A DNA stretch of 64,000 bases from Solibacillus sp. FSL R7-0682 (GTDB lineage: Bacteria > Bacillota > Bacilli > Bacillales_A > Planococcaceae), in assembly GCF_038005985.1 (NCBI RefSeq), contig NZ_JBBOUI010000001.1, positions 2,686,001 through 2,750,000 of the forward strand, read 5' to 3'. The notes beneath the pieces are model-generated. The model ran no database searches, was not told where the DNA came from, and saw only the letters and a list, made by a program, of their open reading frames with translations. How positions within the stretch are numbered: position 1 is the stretch's first letter; each line of letters begins with the position of its first letter. This document shows, piece by piece, positions 55,965 through 64,000 of the stretch. The position numbers and the translations under genes were made by a program.

Positions 55965-57176
55965 CTATTTAATTAATCTAAAGCGATTCGATAATGAAAT
56001 AAGTAGTTTAAAAACAAATAGGATGACTGCACTTATTAACAGTAATTTCAAACCGAGCACGTCATGCAACCCTTTACTTGTAAAATAGAAATTTTGATAT
56101 TTCGATACTATATTTCCTACCTGTACATAGGAAGTTGGGTAATATTCGACATTCCAGAAATATCCGACTCCGCGACTTGTGTAAAAGCGTTCTCCAAAAA
56201 TAAGTAATGCACCTACCACCATGTTGAGCAACTCTTGGCGCAATAAAATACTACATAATAGTACTGCTGAAACGACGACTACCATCCAAGCCGCTAATAA
56301 TAAGAAGCAACGGAATAAAAACATCCCCATTGACATATAGACAAATTTGCCTTCTTCATTTGCAATCATGTCATAGCCATATACAGGAACTGGTAAGTCA
56401 AAATTTCCAAAACCAAATTGGAAGCCAACAATCAGCAACCCAACAATAATTGGGATCCACAGAAGCATACTACCAATTAATCCTATACATGCCTTTACGA
56501 ATAACCGCTTCCAGTCTGCAATTGGAAAACCTTTTAAAATTGATGGATGACGACGATCTTTCGTCACGATATCAATTGTCAGTAGTAACGTGGCAATTAA
56601 AATAATGTATGGTAAAGGTCCTTTCAATAAGCGTTCTAATGTTTGAAGTGCCGTTCGTTGCTCCAAAATTTCAATCGTTAAATCGTACCATACACGTTTA
56701 TACGCATCATAGCGCTGAAATTGTTCAAGATAAGCATAATAAGCTTCATCTTCAGCAAATCGTCGGTCGTCCATATAATAGCGTGGATTGTATGCTAACA
56801 AATCGTTACGATAAGTATAGACATTTGTGTAAAAGTACCAATCCCTTGTTGCTACTACATATTTGCGTAAATTACCGTCATCAAGAGCTTGTAGACGTTG
56901 CTCATCATATGGGTTCAAGAAGTCAAATATACTGACAGCGTACTGAACAGAATCATGATATTCACTTAAATTTTTACCAAACATCGAGTCTAAAAACTCC
57001 TCACGAGTTAAATACCTCGCCTCAATTTCATCATAATCTACCTTTTCTATCGGGTCATAGGCTGGCGCAAGTTTAAACACATAAAAGATCGTCACAAATG
57101 TTAGTAAAGCGAACACTGCAATATTTTTTTTGTTTGTAAAAAATTGCTTAAATTCAAAGTTAAAATATCCCCACAT
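55965..57176 (-). CDS. ABC-2 permease A2
   Basis: 403-residue close paralogue of A1: the same N-terminus (MWGYFNFEFKQFFTNKKN), shared APAYDPIEKVDY.EIEARYLTR, QRTALQTLERLLKG before the second span, HPSILKGFPIADWKRL, and GERFYTSRGVGYFW near the C-terminus. The extracytoplasmic domain between spans 1 and 2 has diverged most. Paired with B2 only. No ATPase follows it, and a terminator does. Confidence 0.85.
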   Translation of the reverse strand: MWGYFNFEFKQFFTNKKNIAVFALLTFVTIFYVFKLAPAYDPIEKVDYDEIEARYLTREEFLDSMFGKNLSEYHDSVQYAVSIFDFLNPYDEQRLQALDDGNLRKYVVATRDWYFYTNVYTYRNDLLAYNPRYYMDDRRFAEDEAYYAYLEQFQRYDAYKRVWYDLTIEILEQRTALQTLERLLKGPLPYIILIATLLLTIDIVTKDRRHPSILKGFPIADWKRLFVKACIGLIGSMLLWIPIIVGLLIVGFQFGFGNFDLPVPVYGYDMIANEEGKFVYMSMGMFLFRCFLLLAAWMVVVVSAVLLCSILLRQELLNMVVGALLIFGERFYTSRGVGYFWNVEYYPTSYVQVGNIVSKYQNFYFTSKGLHDVLGLKLLLISAVILFVFKLLISLSNRFRLIK

Positions 57177-57188
57177 AACTGTCCCTCC

Positions 57189-58304
57189 TTACACCCGTTT
57201 AATTTTTCCTGTTGATAAGAAACGCTGAATGATTACTAACATCAACACAATACAAATGACAATGACCATAAGTCCCTGATTCATCGTAATTGATGTCGAT
57301 TTCTCTAAATCAACTGGAAGCCCAGATAAAATGTCATTAAAGCTCATAAAATTAAAAGGATTGTAAGGGAATATACTAATTAGCCTTGAAAATACAATTG
57401 GTAAAAAGAATAAAATAAAGTGGATAAACAGCGTTAAATACATATTTTTTACTAAGACGTTCAAAATAATCGACAGTAGCATAACAAAGACAGAAATTAC
57501 GATCATGTATAGAATTGCACGTCCAATGTACGAAATACTTGAAATAAGTGCCGGATCACCTAAAAACACACGTACAGGTTCAGTCATATCACCAAAGCCA
57601 CTTTTTAAAAGTGGCAATGCACATATAAAGATGAGGGCAATAAACACGACCACATAGCCCAACGCAATGATACATTTCGAGATAATGTATTGGTCAAAGC
57701 GCACTGGATAACCCTTCATCAAACTCGTATGTTCAAAATCATCCAATAAGATGGAGCTAGTATAAAAGCTAATAAAAATATACCAACCAAAGCCTGCAAT
57801 ACTAAAGAAATAAAGTAAAAACGGTAAGTAATGTGATAAATCACTAATTCCTTGTTTTTCGGAGTCCACTAGCCATTTAAAGTACATATAGTTCAACGTA
57901 TTTTCCAGCTTTGTTGGCAATAAATCTGCCACTTTATCATAGTCCTCAAGATCAAATGCCTCATTTCGAAGCTCTGTTGTACGCATCGAAGCCTCATAAT
58001 AGAGCGGATAATTCTTCATTGTTAACCCAGCAATTTGTAACGCAATCGACCTATTTTGCTCGGTCAAATTTTTATAGAGATGACTGCCATCTCCATCTTC
58101 GGATGCATCCTTCACCTGAAACTTTGATAACGCAGCACGCCCATTGTAAAAATCACTCTTCTTATCATCAAGCTGCTGTCCTACCTCTTGTGCCTTAATG
58201 AAAAACATCATTCCAAATACGAAAACAGCAACAGCCAACAGTGCTACTAAGTTTTTACGATTTTTACGTTCAATCAGTAGCCCAATCTTCAACGATCGAA
58301 TCAT
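57189..58304 (-). CDS. ABC-2 permease B2
   Basis: 371-residue paralogue of B1, of identical length, with the same span layout and LLDDFEHTSLMKGYPVRFD. AAAGGTGG precedes the ATG. First gene of the B2-A2 pair, which has a promoter-like sequence upstream and a terminator after A2, so it must borrow an ATPase encoded elsewhere (the neighbouring one is the obvious candidate). Confidence 0.85.
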   Translation of the reverse strand: MIRSLKIGLLIERKNRKNLVALLAVAVFVFGMMFFIKAQEVGQQLDDKKSDFYNGRAALSKFQVKDASEDGDGSHLYKNLTEQNRSIALQIAGLTMKNYPLYYEASMRTTELRNEAFDLEDYDKVADLLPTKLENTLNYMYFKWLVDSEKQGISDLSHYLPFLLYFFSIAGFGWYIFISFYTSSILLDDFEHTSLMKGYPVRFDQYIISKCIIALGYVVVFIALIFICALPLLKSGFGDMTEPVRVFLGDPALISSISYIGRAILYMIVISVFVMLLSIILNVLVKNMYLTLFIHFILFFLPIVFSRLISIFPYNPFNFMSFNDILSGLPVDLEKSTSITMNQGLMVIVICIVLMLVIIQRFLSTGKIKRV

Positions 58305-58359
58305 AAATAACCACCTTTATTTTAAATTTTTGGAATATTATGTATCTAGTTTCAGAGTA

Positions 58360-58388
58360 ATCTAATTATTCACCATTTACAATGTCAA
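58360..58388 (-). promoter_or_regulatory. Possible promoter for the B2-A2 pair
   Basis: Minus strand perfect TTGACA, 17-nt spacer, weak TTAGAT (3/6). Lies after the glnA terminator and about 55 nt before B2. Confidence 0.4.
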
Positions 58389-58395
58389 TACTGAA

Positions 58396-58426
58396 AAACC
58401 ACCAGAGCACGCTACCCTGGTGGTTT
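58396..58426 (-). terminator. Intrinsic terminator after glnA
   Basis: Perfect 10-bp stem AAACCACCAG/CTGGTGGTTT, 11-nt loop, T tract on the minus strand. Confidence 0.9.
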
Positions 58427-58457
58427 CCATTTCTCACATGAAAATGTTATTAAACTC

Positions 58458-59816
58458 TTAATACATCTTCAAATATTGGTCACGTTCCCACTGTGTTACA
58501 GTTGTGCGGAACATATCAAATTCTACTTCTTTCGCTTCTTTGAAGTTTGCATAAATATGTTCGCCTAATGCATCTATAATTACTTGGTCACGTGCTAGTG
58601 TAGCTAATGCTGCATCTAAAGAACCTGGTAAACTATCGATTCCGCTTGCAGCGCGCTCTTCTGCGTTCATTACGTAAATATTACGGTCAACTGGTGCTGG
58701 TGGCTCAATTTCGTTTTTCACACCATCTAAACCAGCTGCTAAAATTACCGCCATTGCTAAATAAGGATTAGCAGATGGGTCAACTGAACGTAATTCAATA
58801 CGAGTTGATAGTCCACGAGACTCAGGAATACGTACTAGTGGAGAACGGTTTTTTGGTGACCATGCAACGTAGCAAGGTGCTTCATAGCCCGGTACTAAAC
58901 GTTTATAAGAATTTACCGTAGGATTCGTTACAGCTGTAAAGCCTTGTACGTGCTTTAATACACCCGCAAGGAAGTTTTTAGCAGTTTTTGATAATTGTAA
59001 ATCTGCTCCTTCATCCCAGAATGCATTTTTATTTCCTTGGAATAATGATAAGTTAAAGTGCATCCCAGAACCGTTTACACCGAATAATGGTTTTGGCATA
59101 AATGTAGCATGTAAACCGTGTTTACGTGCTATTGTTTTAACTACTAATTTAAAAGTTTGGATGTTATCGCAAGCTTCAATTGCATTCGAATATTTAAAGT
59201 CAATTTCGTGCTGACCAGGTGCTACTTCGTGGTGAGAAGCTTCGACTTCAAAGCCCATTTCCTCTAACTCTAATACGATATCACGACGGCAGTTCTCACC
59301 TAGATCTGTTGGAGCTAAGTCAAAGTATCCACCATCATCATTTAACTCAAGTGTTGGAGCACCTTTTTCATCTAATTTGAATAAGAAGAATTCAGGCTCT
59401 GGTCCTAAGTTAAAGTCTGTAAATCCAAGTTCCTCCATTTCCTTTAGCATACGCTTTAAGTTTGAACGAGGATCACCTTCAAATGGAGTGCCATCCGGAC
59501 GAGCGATATCACAAATTAATCGAGCAACTTTACCCTTTTCAGCAGTCCATGGGAAAATCATAAATGTATCTAAATCTGGGCGTAAATACATGTCTGATTC
59601 TTCAATACGAACAAACCCTTCAATCGATGAGCCATCAAACATCATTTTGTTATCTAATGCTTTCTCTAATTGACTAACTGGAATTTCAACATTTTTGATA
59701 GTACCTAAAATATCTGTAAATTGTAGACGAATAAACTTAACGTTTTTGTCTTGAACGATTTTTTTAATATCCTCTTTAGTTAATTTGCTTGTTCCACTTA
59801 CCACTGTATTTGTCAT
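58458..59816 (-). CDS. glnA: Glutamine synthetase, GSI-alpha type
   Basis: Makes glutamine from glutamate, ammonia and ATP. Seen: N-terminal beta-grasp, [19 protein letters not shown], catalytic-domain [29 protein letters not shown], and the ATP-site [21 protein letters not shown] (key residues Arg..Ser..Arg). There is no adenylylation tyrosine loop, as expected for GSI-alpha. The feedback-inhibited enzyme controls GlnR in Bacillus. AAAGGAGA precedes the ATG. Downstream of glnR in one operon. Confidence 0.96.
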   Translation of the reverse strand: MTNTVVSGTSKLTKEDIKKIVQDKNVKFIRLQFTDILGTIKNVEIPVSQLEKALDNKMMFDGSSIEGFVRIEESDMYLRPDLDTFMIFPWTAEKGKVARLICDIARPDGTPFEGDPRSNLKRMLKEMEELGFTDFNLGPEPEFFLFKLDEKGAPTLELNDDGGYFDLAPTDLGENCRRDIVLELEEMGFEVEASHHEVAPGQHEIDFKYSNAIEACDNIQTFKLVVKTIARKHGLHATFMPKPLFGVNGSGMHFNLSLFQGNKNAFWDEGADLQLSKTAKNFLAGVLKHVQGFTAVTNPTVNSYKRLVPGYEAPCYVAWSPKNRSPLVRIPESRGLSTRIELRSVDPSANPYLAMAVILAAGLDGVKNEIEPPAPVDRNIYVMNAEERAASGIDSLPGSLDAALATLARDQVIIDALGEHIYANFKEAKEVEFDMFRTTVTQWERDQYLKMY

Positions 59817-59842
59817 TACTCAACACTCTCCTTTATTGGTCA

Positions 59843-60238
59843 CTACTCATTTTTATACTGAAAGAAACGCGATAAATCGCCTTGACGTAGCGAAGTTTTT
59901 TGCAAACGTTGCGCCTGCTGCATTTCTTCACGTAATATTGCTCGTAATTCTGCATCCGACATTTGATACGTGTCAGAACTTCTAACATAATCATCATTCC
60001 GCATTGCAAACACTTTTTTAATGCCTGCCATATTAATGCCCTGGTCTAGTAATTCTCTTATTTCTAGCAAAGCATCAATATCATCTAAAGAAAACATCCT
60101 CCTGTTCCCTTCCGATCTTGCGGGGACGATTAATTCATGTTCTTCGTAGTAGCGAATTTGTCTTGCCGTTAATTCTGTTAATTGCATGACCATGCTTATT
60201 GGCAATAACGGCATTGCTCTTCGAAACTCTCGACTCAT
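59843..60238 (-). CDS. glnR: Nitrogen repressor GlnR
   Basis: MerR-family repressor of glnRA and other nitrogen genes. N-terminal winged helix-turn-helix with TARQIRYYEEHELI, then RSEGNRRMFSLDDID, helical dimer region, and a C-terminal tail SLRQGDLSRFF that in GlnR responds to feedback-inhibited glutamine synthetase. 131 aa. Two ATGs are adjacent. The second (60238, 7 nt past GGGAGG) gives MSREFRRAMP, matching B. subtilis. Autoregulated by boxes upstream. Confidence 0.94.
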   Translation of the reverse strand: MSREFRRAMPLLPISMVMQLTELTARQIRYYEEHELIVPARSEGNRRMFSLDDIDALLEIRELLDQGINMAGIKKVFAMRNDDYVRSSDTYQMSDAELRAILREEMQQAQRLQKTSLRQGDLSRFFQYKNE

Positions 60239-60264
60239 CATCTCGCCTCCCTTTCTTAATACTT

Positions 60265-60294
60265 ACTTTAATCTAATGTTAGTTACTTTGTCAA
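60265..60294 (-). promoter_or_regulatory. Sigma-A promoter for glnRA
   Basis: Minus strand TTGACA (perfect), 18-nt spacer, TAAAGT (4/6), about 30 nt before glnR. Confidence 0.6.
60277..60293 (+). promoter_or_regulatory. Second, degenerate GlnR box
   Basis: TGTTAGTTACTTTGTCA has one mismatch to TGTNA-N7-TNACA and covers the -35. It lies 23 nt from the first box, a layout like the paired operators of B. subtilis glnRA. Confidence 0.5.
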
Positions 60295-60299
60295 TTCAA

Positions 60300-60316
60300 T
60301 GTTATAAAAACTAACA
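60300..60316 (+). promoter_or_regulatory. GlnR operator
   Basis: TGTTATAAAAACTAACA fits TGTNA-N7-TNACA at every conserved position. It lies just upstream of the -35 of glnRA. Confidence 0.85.
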
Positions 60317-60404
60317 TACAGATATTAGATAGCTTTTATCTAATATTTCGAACATTTATTTCCATAAAATAAGCAATCCATGTTACCTTTAAAGACAAAA
60401 AAAA

Positions 60405-60434
60405 GCTGTACGAATGCATTTTCATTCGTACAGC
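60405..60434 (-). terminator. Intrinsic terminator after the MFS gene
   Basis: Perfect 11-nt arms GCTGTACGAAT/ATTCGTACAGC, 8-nt loop, TTTTTTTT on the minus strand. Confidence 0.93.
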
Positions 60435-60447
60435 CATCCCTAACCTG

Positions 60448-61692
60448 TTATTCTTTTAGCGAAACCGTTTCTCCCGCTCGAACGAGAGATGGGCTTAATT
60501 TTATACAAAGTGTGACAACAAGCATTAATAAACCTGTTCCAATTAATATGTGTTCTACTGCTACAATATCCGCTATAGGACCAAATATCAACATTCCGAG
60601 AGGCATCATCGACGTAGAAATCATACCAAACACACCAAAAATACGCCCTAAATAGTTAGGGTCTACCTTTTCTTGTATAATCGTCATCGTAGGAGTATTA
60701 AATATTGGCATCGCAAGTCCAAATAAGCCCATTGCGCTTAAATATAACCAAAAGACTGGGATCAATCCTAACAACACTGTACATACACTCATAACAACAC
60801 CCGCAAACATCATTGTATATACTCGATTTTTAAATCCACCCCACGTGGCAATAATTCCACCACCTATTACCATCCCAATCGAAAAAGCAATTTCTATTGC
60901 AGTTAACCGCCAAATATCATCCCCAAAACTCCGTGTAACCTGGAGTGGCGTAAGGAAAGCGGCAGGTGCCATCATGATAAATAATAACGCGAAGAAAATA
61001 AAGAAACTCTTCAGGAAATCTTTTTCACGGATATAAGCAATACCTAATTTGAAATCTTCTAAATAACTTATACGTTGATTTTCTGTTGCTTTTTCATGTA
61101 AAGGAATTTTCAATAATGTAACTAACACTAAAATGGCAATCGTTGCTGTGACAACATCTATGAAAAAAATCAATTCCATCGTCGTAAACGATAACAATGC
61201 TGCACTTACCATTGGTGATATAAACATGATAACCGCTTGAATCGTCCCATTAATACCATTAACTCGCAATAAATGCTTCTCAGGTACGATTTGAGGTAAT
61301 ACCGCACCTACAGCTGGTGTTTGAATTCCTGTTCCTATAGCACGAATCGAAGCCATTATAAATAACAACCAAATCGATTCATACCCCAATAAATATAATA
61401 TTGCTAAAATCAAAGTGGAAATAGCAATCAATCCGTCCGCATAAACAATCAGTTTCTTTCGATTAAATCGATCCGCCCAAACACCTGCGACAGGTGATAA
61501 TAAAAACGTTGGGATAAAGCCGCAAATAATATAAATCGTCATCATAATACCCGATTGCGTCGAAAGTGTAATATACCACATCATTGCATATTGAACGAGC
61601 GATGAACCAAATAATGAAATCGTTTGACTACTTAAAAATAGTGTTACATCTCTTTTCCATCTTTCCTTTTGTAAACTTGTTGATACGGTCAC
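60448..61692 (-). CDS. MFS exporter
   Basis: 414-residue major facilitator with about 12 membrane spans. The loop between spans 2 and 3 carries GVWADRFNRKK (a GxxxDRxGRR-type motif). The sequence resembles the MFS_3/macrolide-efflux type exporters (for example opening SLFGSSLVQYAMMWYI). Substrate cannot be told. Start codon GTG with GAGGTGAATGT upstream. Stands alone with its own terminator. Confidence 0.85.
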   Translation of the reverse strand: MTVSTSLQKERWKRDVTLFLSSQTISLFGSSLVQYAMMWYITLSTQSGIMMTIYIICGFIPTFLLSPVAGVWADRFNRKKLIVYADGLIAISTLILAILYLLGYESIWLLFIMASIRAIGTGIQTPAVGAVLPQIVPEKHLLRVNGINGTIQAVIMFISPMVSAALLSFTTMELIFFIDVVTATIAILVLVTLLKIPLHEKATENQRISYLEDFKLGIAYIREKDFLKSFFIFFALLFIMMAPAAFLTPLQVTRSFGDDIWRLTAIEIAFSIGMVIGGGIIATWGGFKNRVYTMMFAGVVMSVCTVLLGLIPVFWLYLSAMGLFGLAMPIFNTPTMTIIQEKVDPNYLGRIFGVFGMISTSMMPLGMLIFGPIADIVAVEHILIGTGLLMLVVTLCIKLSPSLVRAGETVSLKE

Positions 61693-61910
61693 ACATTCAC
61701 CTCATTTCTTTTAATAATAAATCCTTACTCTTTAATGTTCACTACTAGATTATACATCAATACATTTCCTTCTAAATACTTATCGAATTAATACTTATAT
61801 ACAAAAATCTTATTTAATATCACTTTTTTCAACTATTTTATTTGCGAAAAAAAGAATTTCAATAATTATTCGTGTATACTTATAAACAATCGAATAGTAG
61901 GAGGAGTATT

Positions 61911-62768
61911 ATGGCAAGTCAAGGGGTAGCTAAGTCAATTGGACAAAAAATCATCATTATTATTGGCGGTCTAATCGCCGCTTACGGATTAGAAGCTGTT
62001 TTAATCCCAAATAACGTATCAGATGGAGGGGTTACAGGAATTAGTATCGTGATATCACAAGTCACACCGATATCTTTAGGAATATTAATTGCTGTACTTA
62101 ACATTCCATTTATTTATTTAGGCTATAAGCAAATCGGAAAAAGCTTTGCCATTAATTCGGTAATCGGTATTGCATCATTATCGATTGGTACATCATTAAT
62201 GCACCACGTACCTACAATTATCGAAGGAGATGCGTTATTAATTACTGTAGTCGGAGGGATCATCCTTGGGCTAGGAATGGGGTTAGCGCTTCGTAACGGT
62301 GGAGCATTAGATGGAATCGATATGCTCGCTGTTTTACTATCTAGAAAGCTACCATTTGGAACAAGTGATTTAATCTTATTTTTAAATTTCTTCGTATTCA
62401 TTGTTGTATCTTTAGTATTCGGCTTTAAAGGGGCCTTACTTTCTGCAATTGCTTACTTTATCGCTTCAAAAGTAATACACATTGTGGAAGAAGGTTTAAG
62501 TGGCTCTAAAACATTTAAAATTATCACAGTTGAGCCAGTAGAAATGGTCGAAACAATTCGCGATCGTTTAGGTCGTAGCGCAACGTTCAATACGGTACAA
62601 GGTGCTTATTCAAACCAAGAATTTAAAGAAATTACATGCGTCATCAACCGAATGGAAGAAAGTAAAATGAAGGCAATCATCCGCGAAATCGATCCGAACG
62701 CTTTCGTAACGATTTATGAAGTTGTCGAAGTTAAAGGTGGTAACTTCCAAAAGAGAGACGTCCATTAA
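61911..62768 (+). CDS. YitT-family membrane protein (DUF161 + DUF2179), second copy
   Basis: 285 residues: about five to six membrane spans, a glycine-rich RNGGALDGIDMLA signature, and a C-terminal DUF2179 domain (AIIREIDPNAFVTIYEV). Same architecture as the gene at 9673-10539. Function unknown. GGAGGAG 5 nt before the ATG at 61911 decides the start over an upstream ATG at 61872. Confidence 0.85.
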   Translation: MASQGVAKSIGQKIIIIIGGLIAAYGLEAVLIPNNVSDGGVTGISIVISQVTPISLGILIAVLNIPFIYLGYKQIGKSFAINSVIGIASLSIGTSLMHHVPTIIEGDALLITVVGGIILGLGMGLALRNGGALDGIDMLAVLLSRKLPFGTSDLILFLNFFVFIVVSLVFGFKGALLSAIAYFIASKVIHIVEEGLSGSKTFKIITVEPVEMVETIRDRLGRSATFNTVQGAYSNQEFKEITCVINRMEESKMKAIIREIDPNAFVTIYEVVEVKGGNFQKRDVH

Positions 62769-62778
62769 GTTCAAACAT

Positions 62779-62820
62779 AAATGCGGTAGCAGCACAATAT
62801 TTTGTGCCGCTACCGCATTT
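62779..62820. terminator. Bidirectional terminator
   Basis: Arms AAATGCGGTAGC/GCTACCGCATTT with inner GCACA/TGTGC pairing, between converging YitT and brnQ genes. Confidence 0.92.
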
Positions 62821-62821
62821 A

Positions 62822-64000
62822 TTACTTTTTCGATGGAATAATTATCCCAATAATAGCTCCTACGAGAGCAGGAACAATCCAACCTAACCCAATCGAATAT
62901 AAAGGTAAAAATTCTTTATAAAATTCAGCAATTGATGATAAAAAACCTATTTCGAAGGCAGGTACACTGTCAATTAATGCATTATATCCATCAATAATAC
63001 TAATAAAGAACGTAAATAAAATCGCCGTTGCAAAGACTAACTGTTTGTTTCTAAACAGCGGTCCAGCTAATGCAAGTAAAATTAATACAATTGCTAATGG
63101 ATATAAGAACATTAAAACAGGAATAGCAAATGTTATAATATTCGTTAAGCCAAAGTTAGCAATAGTAAACGATACAATACAAAGTACTACAACGAAAGTT
63201 TTATAGCTGATTTTCGGATACACTTCATTAAAAAATTCACTACAAGCAGTAATTAAACCAATACTCGTTTTCAAACAAGCTAATACAATAATAATCGCTA
63301 ATAAAATCGCACCGTATGACCCGAAATAATGATCAGCTACGGCAGCAAAGATTTGACCCCCATTATCATATGTACCTATTGCTGTTACACTTGATGCGCC
63401 CATATAGGCAATAAGCCCGTATATTAACATCATTAAGGCCATCGCAAAAATACCTGATTTCCAAGTTGCTTTAGCAATTTCCTTTTTATCTGTGATTCCT
63501 GTTCTTTTTATTGCATTAATGACGATAATACCGAACGCAAGGGAAGCAAGGGCATCCATTGTGTTATAGCCTTCTTTAAAGCCCGTCATAAACGCTTCAT
63601 TTATATAACTGCCTACAGGCTCAACGAAATTACCCATCGGTGAAAACAAACTAACAGCAATTAATATAAATAAAAAAATTAAAAATGCTGGGGTTAAATA
63701 TTTTCCGATATAATCCATAATTTTCGCTGGATTTAGCGAAAAATAAAAGACAATAGCAAAGAATATAAAGCTAAATACGGCGAGCCATATTTTCGCCTGC
63801 GATGGGTCAATAAACGGTTCAAATCCTACAACAAACGGCACCGTTGCCGTACGTGGAATTGCAAAAAACGGACCAATTGTTAAATAGAGTGCTAAGGCAA
63901 AGATGACACCAAATACTGGGTGCACTCGACTCGCTAAATCTCGTAAACCATTGCTCCCTGATAAGCCTATTGCTAAAATTCCTAAAAACGGCAATCCAAT
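62822..64000 (-). CDS. brnQ: Branched-chain amino acid carrier BrnQ (5' end outside the window)
   Basis: Sodium- or proton-coupled importer of leucine, isoleucine and valine (LIVCS family). The visible 390 or so residues carry about ten membrane spans and family stretches AIPRTATVPFVVGFEPF, LASLAFGIIVINAIKR and LKTSIGLITACSEFF. The N-terminal part and start lie beyond 64000, so this is a window-edge fragment and not a broken gene. The usual full length is about 440 aa. Confidence 0.92.
   Translation of the reverse strand: MGLPFLGILAIGLSGSNGLRDLASRVHPVFGVIFALALYLTIGPFFAIPRTATVPFVVGFEPFIDPSQAKIWLAVFSFIFFAIVFYFSLNPAKIMDYIGKYLTPAFLIFLFILIAVSLFSPMGNFVEPVGSYINEAFMTGFKEGYNTMDALASLAFGIIVINAIKRTGITDKKEIAKATWKSGIFAMALMMLIYGLIAYMGASSVTAIGTYDNGGQIFAAVADHYFGSYGAILLAIIIVLACLKTSIGLITACSEFFNEVYPKISYKTFVVVLCIVSFTIANFGLTNIITFAIPVLMFLYPLAIVLILLALAGPLFRNKQLVFATAILFTFFISIIDGYNALIDSVPAFEIGFLSSIAEFYKEFLPLYSIGLGWIVPALVGAIIGIIIPSKK

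Noticed and set aside
62822-64000. brnQ as a truncated pseudogene
   Set aside because: The frame is open to the window edge, so the missing N-terminus is simply outside the window.

Overview
This window is a chromosomal segment of an AT-rich, endospore-forming Bacillales bacterium. The best guess is a Planococcaceae of the Lysinibacillus/Solibacillus type, judged from family resemblance and gene order and not from a database search. Three things support this. Sporulation and germination genes are present (spoIVA, sleB-ypeB, prsW). Bacillithiol genes are present (bshA, ypdA). From panD to fer the gene order closely follows the B. subtilis block panDCB-birA-cca-bshA ... qcr ... aro-tyrA-hisC ... 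hep/men-mtrB-folE-hbs-spoIVA ... ypbE-recQ-ypbB-fer, with several B. subtilis genes missing (bshB1, mazG/ypjD, ypjB, the trp operon, gudB). Almost everything is on the minus strand, so transcription runs from high to low coordinates. No rRNA, tRNA, CRISPR array, insertion sequence or prophage was seen.

Layout by region. 1-2.5 kb: a dihydrolipoyl dehydrogenase, a DUF423 membrane protein and a secreted 3D-domain protein. 2.5-9.5 kb: pantothenate synthesis (panBCD, preceded by an attenuator-like leader), birA, cca, bshA, mgsA and dapB. 9.7-14.2 kb: a YitT-family protein, a membrane zinc peptidase, YpjA and the menaquinol:cytochrome c reductase operon qcrABC. 14.3-23 kb: ypiA-ypiB-ypiF and the aromatic amino acid genes aroC-aroB-aroH-hisC-tyrA-aroA. 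23.4-29.7 kb: cheR, a pair of related small membrane/coiled-coil proteins, ndk, the menaquinone genes hepS-menG-hepT, mtrB (TRAP), folE and HU. 29.8-41 kb: spoIVA, yphF, a DUF2768 protein, gpsA, der, an S1-repeat protein, cmk, a PilZ protein, ypeB-sleB and prsW. 41-47.5 kb: asparaginase, the bacillithiol disulfide reductase YpdA, a phosphoesterase, a LysM protein, recQ and ypbB. 47.5-52.5 kb: ferredoxin, FabI, a very large DUF2339 membrane protein, a glycerophosphodiesterase and a DUF402 protein. 52.5-58.3 kb: an ABC-2 exporter locus with one ATPase and two duplicated permease pairs. 58.4-64 kb: glnA-glnR, an MFS exporter, a second YitT-family protein and the truncated edge of brnQ.

The genes fall into short transcription units, most closed by clear intrinsic terminators (26 hairpins of terminator type are listed). 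Several regulatory sites can be read directly: a FapR-type operator over the start of fabI transcription, a perfect GlnR box upstream of glnRA, a sigma-E-like promoter before spoIVA and a sigma-G-like promoter before sleB-ypeB.

The most notable observation is that spoIVA appears to start at an ATT codon 36 codons upstream of the first in-frame ATG. Only that start restores the Walker A loop and the full 492-residue length, and no ATG, GTG or TTG exists between the upstream stop and the conserved N-terminus. Other leads are the panBCD leader, the duplicated ABC-2 permease pairs sharing one ATPase, the small coiled-coil protein pair, and TRAP without neighbouring trp genes. No wholly new multi-gene system could be demonstrated from sequence alone.
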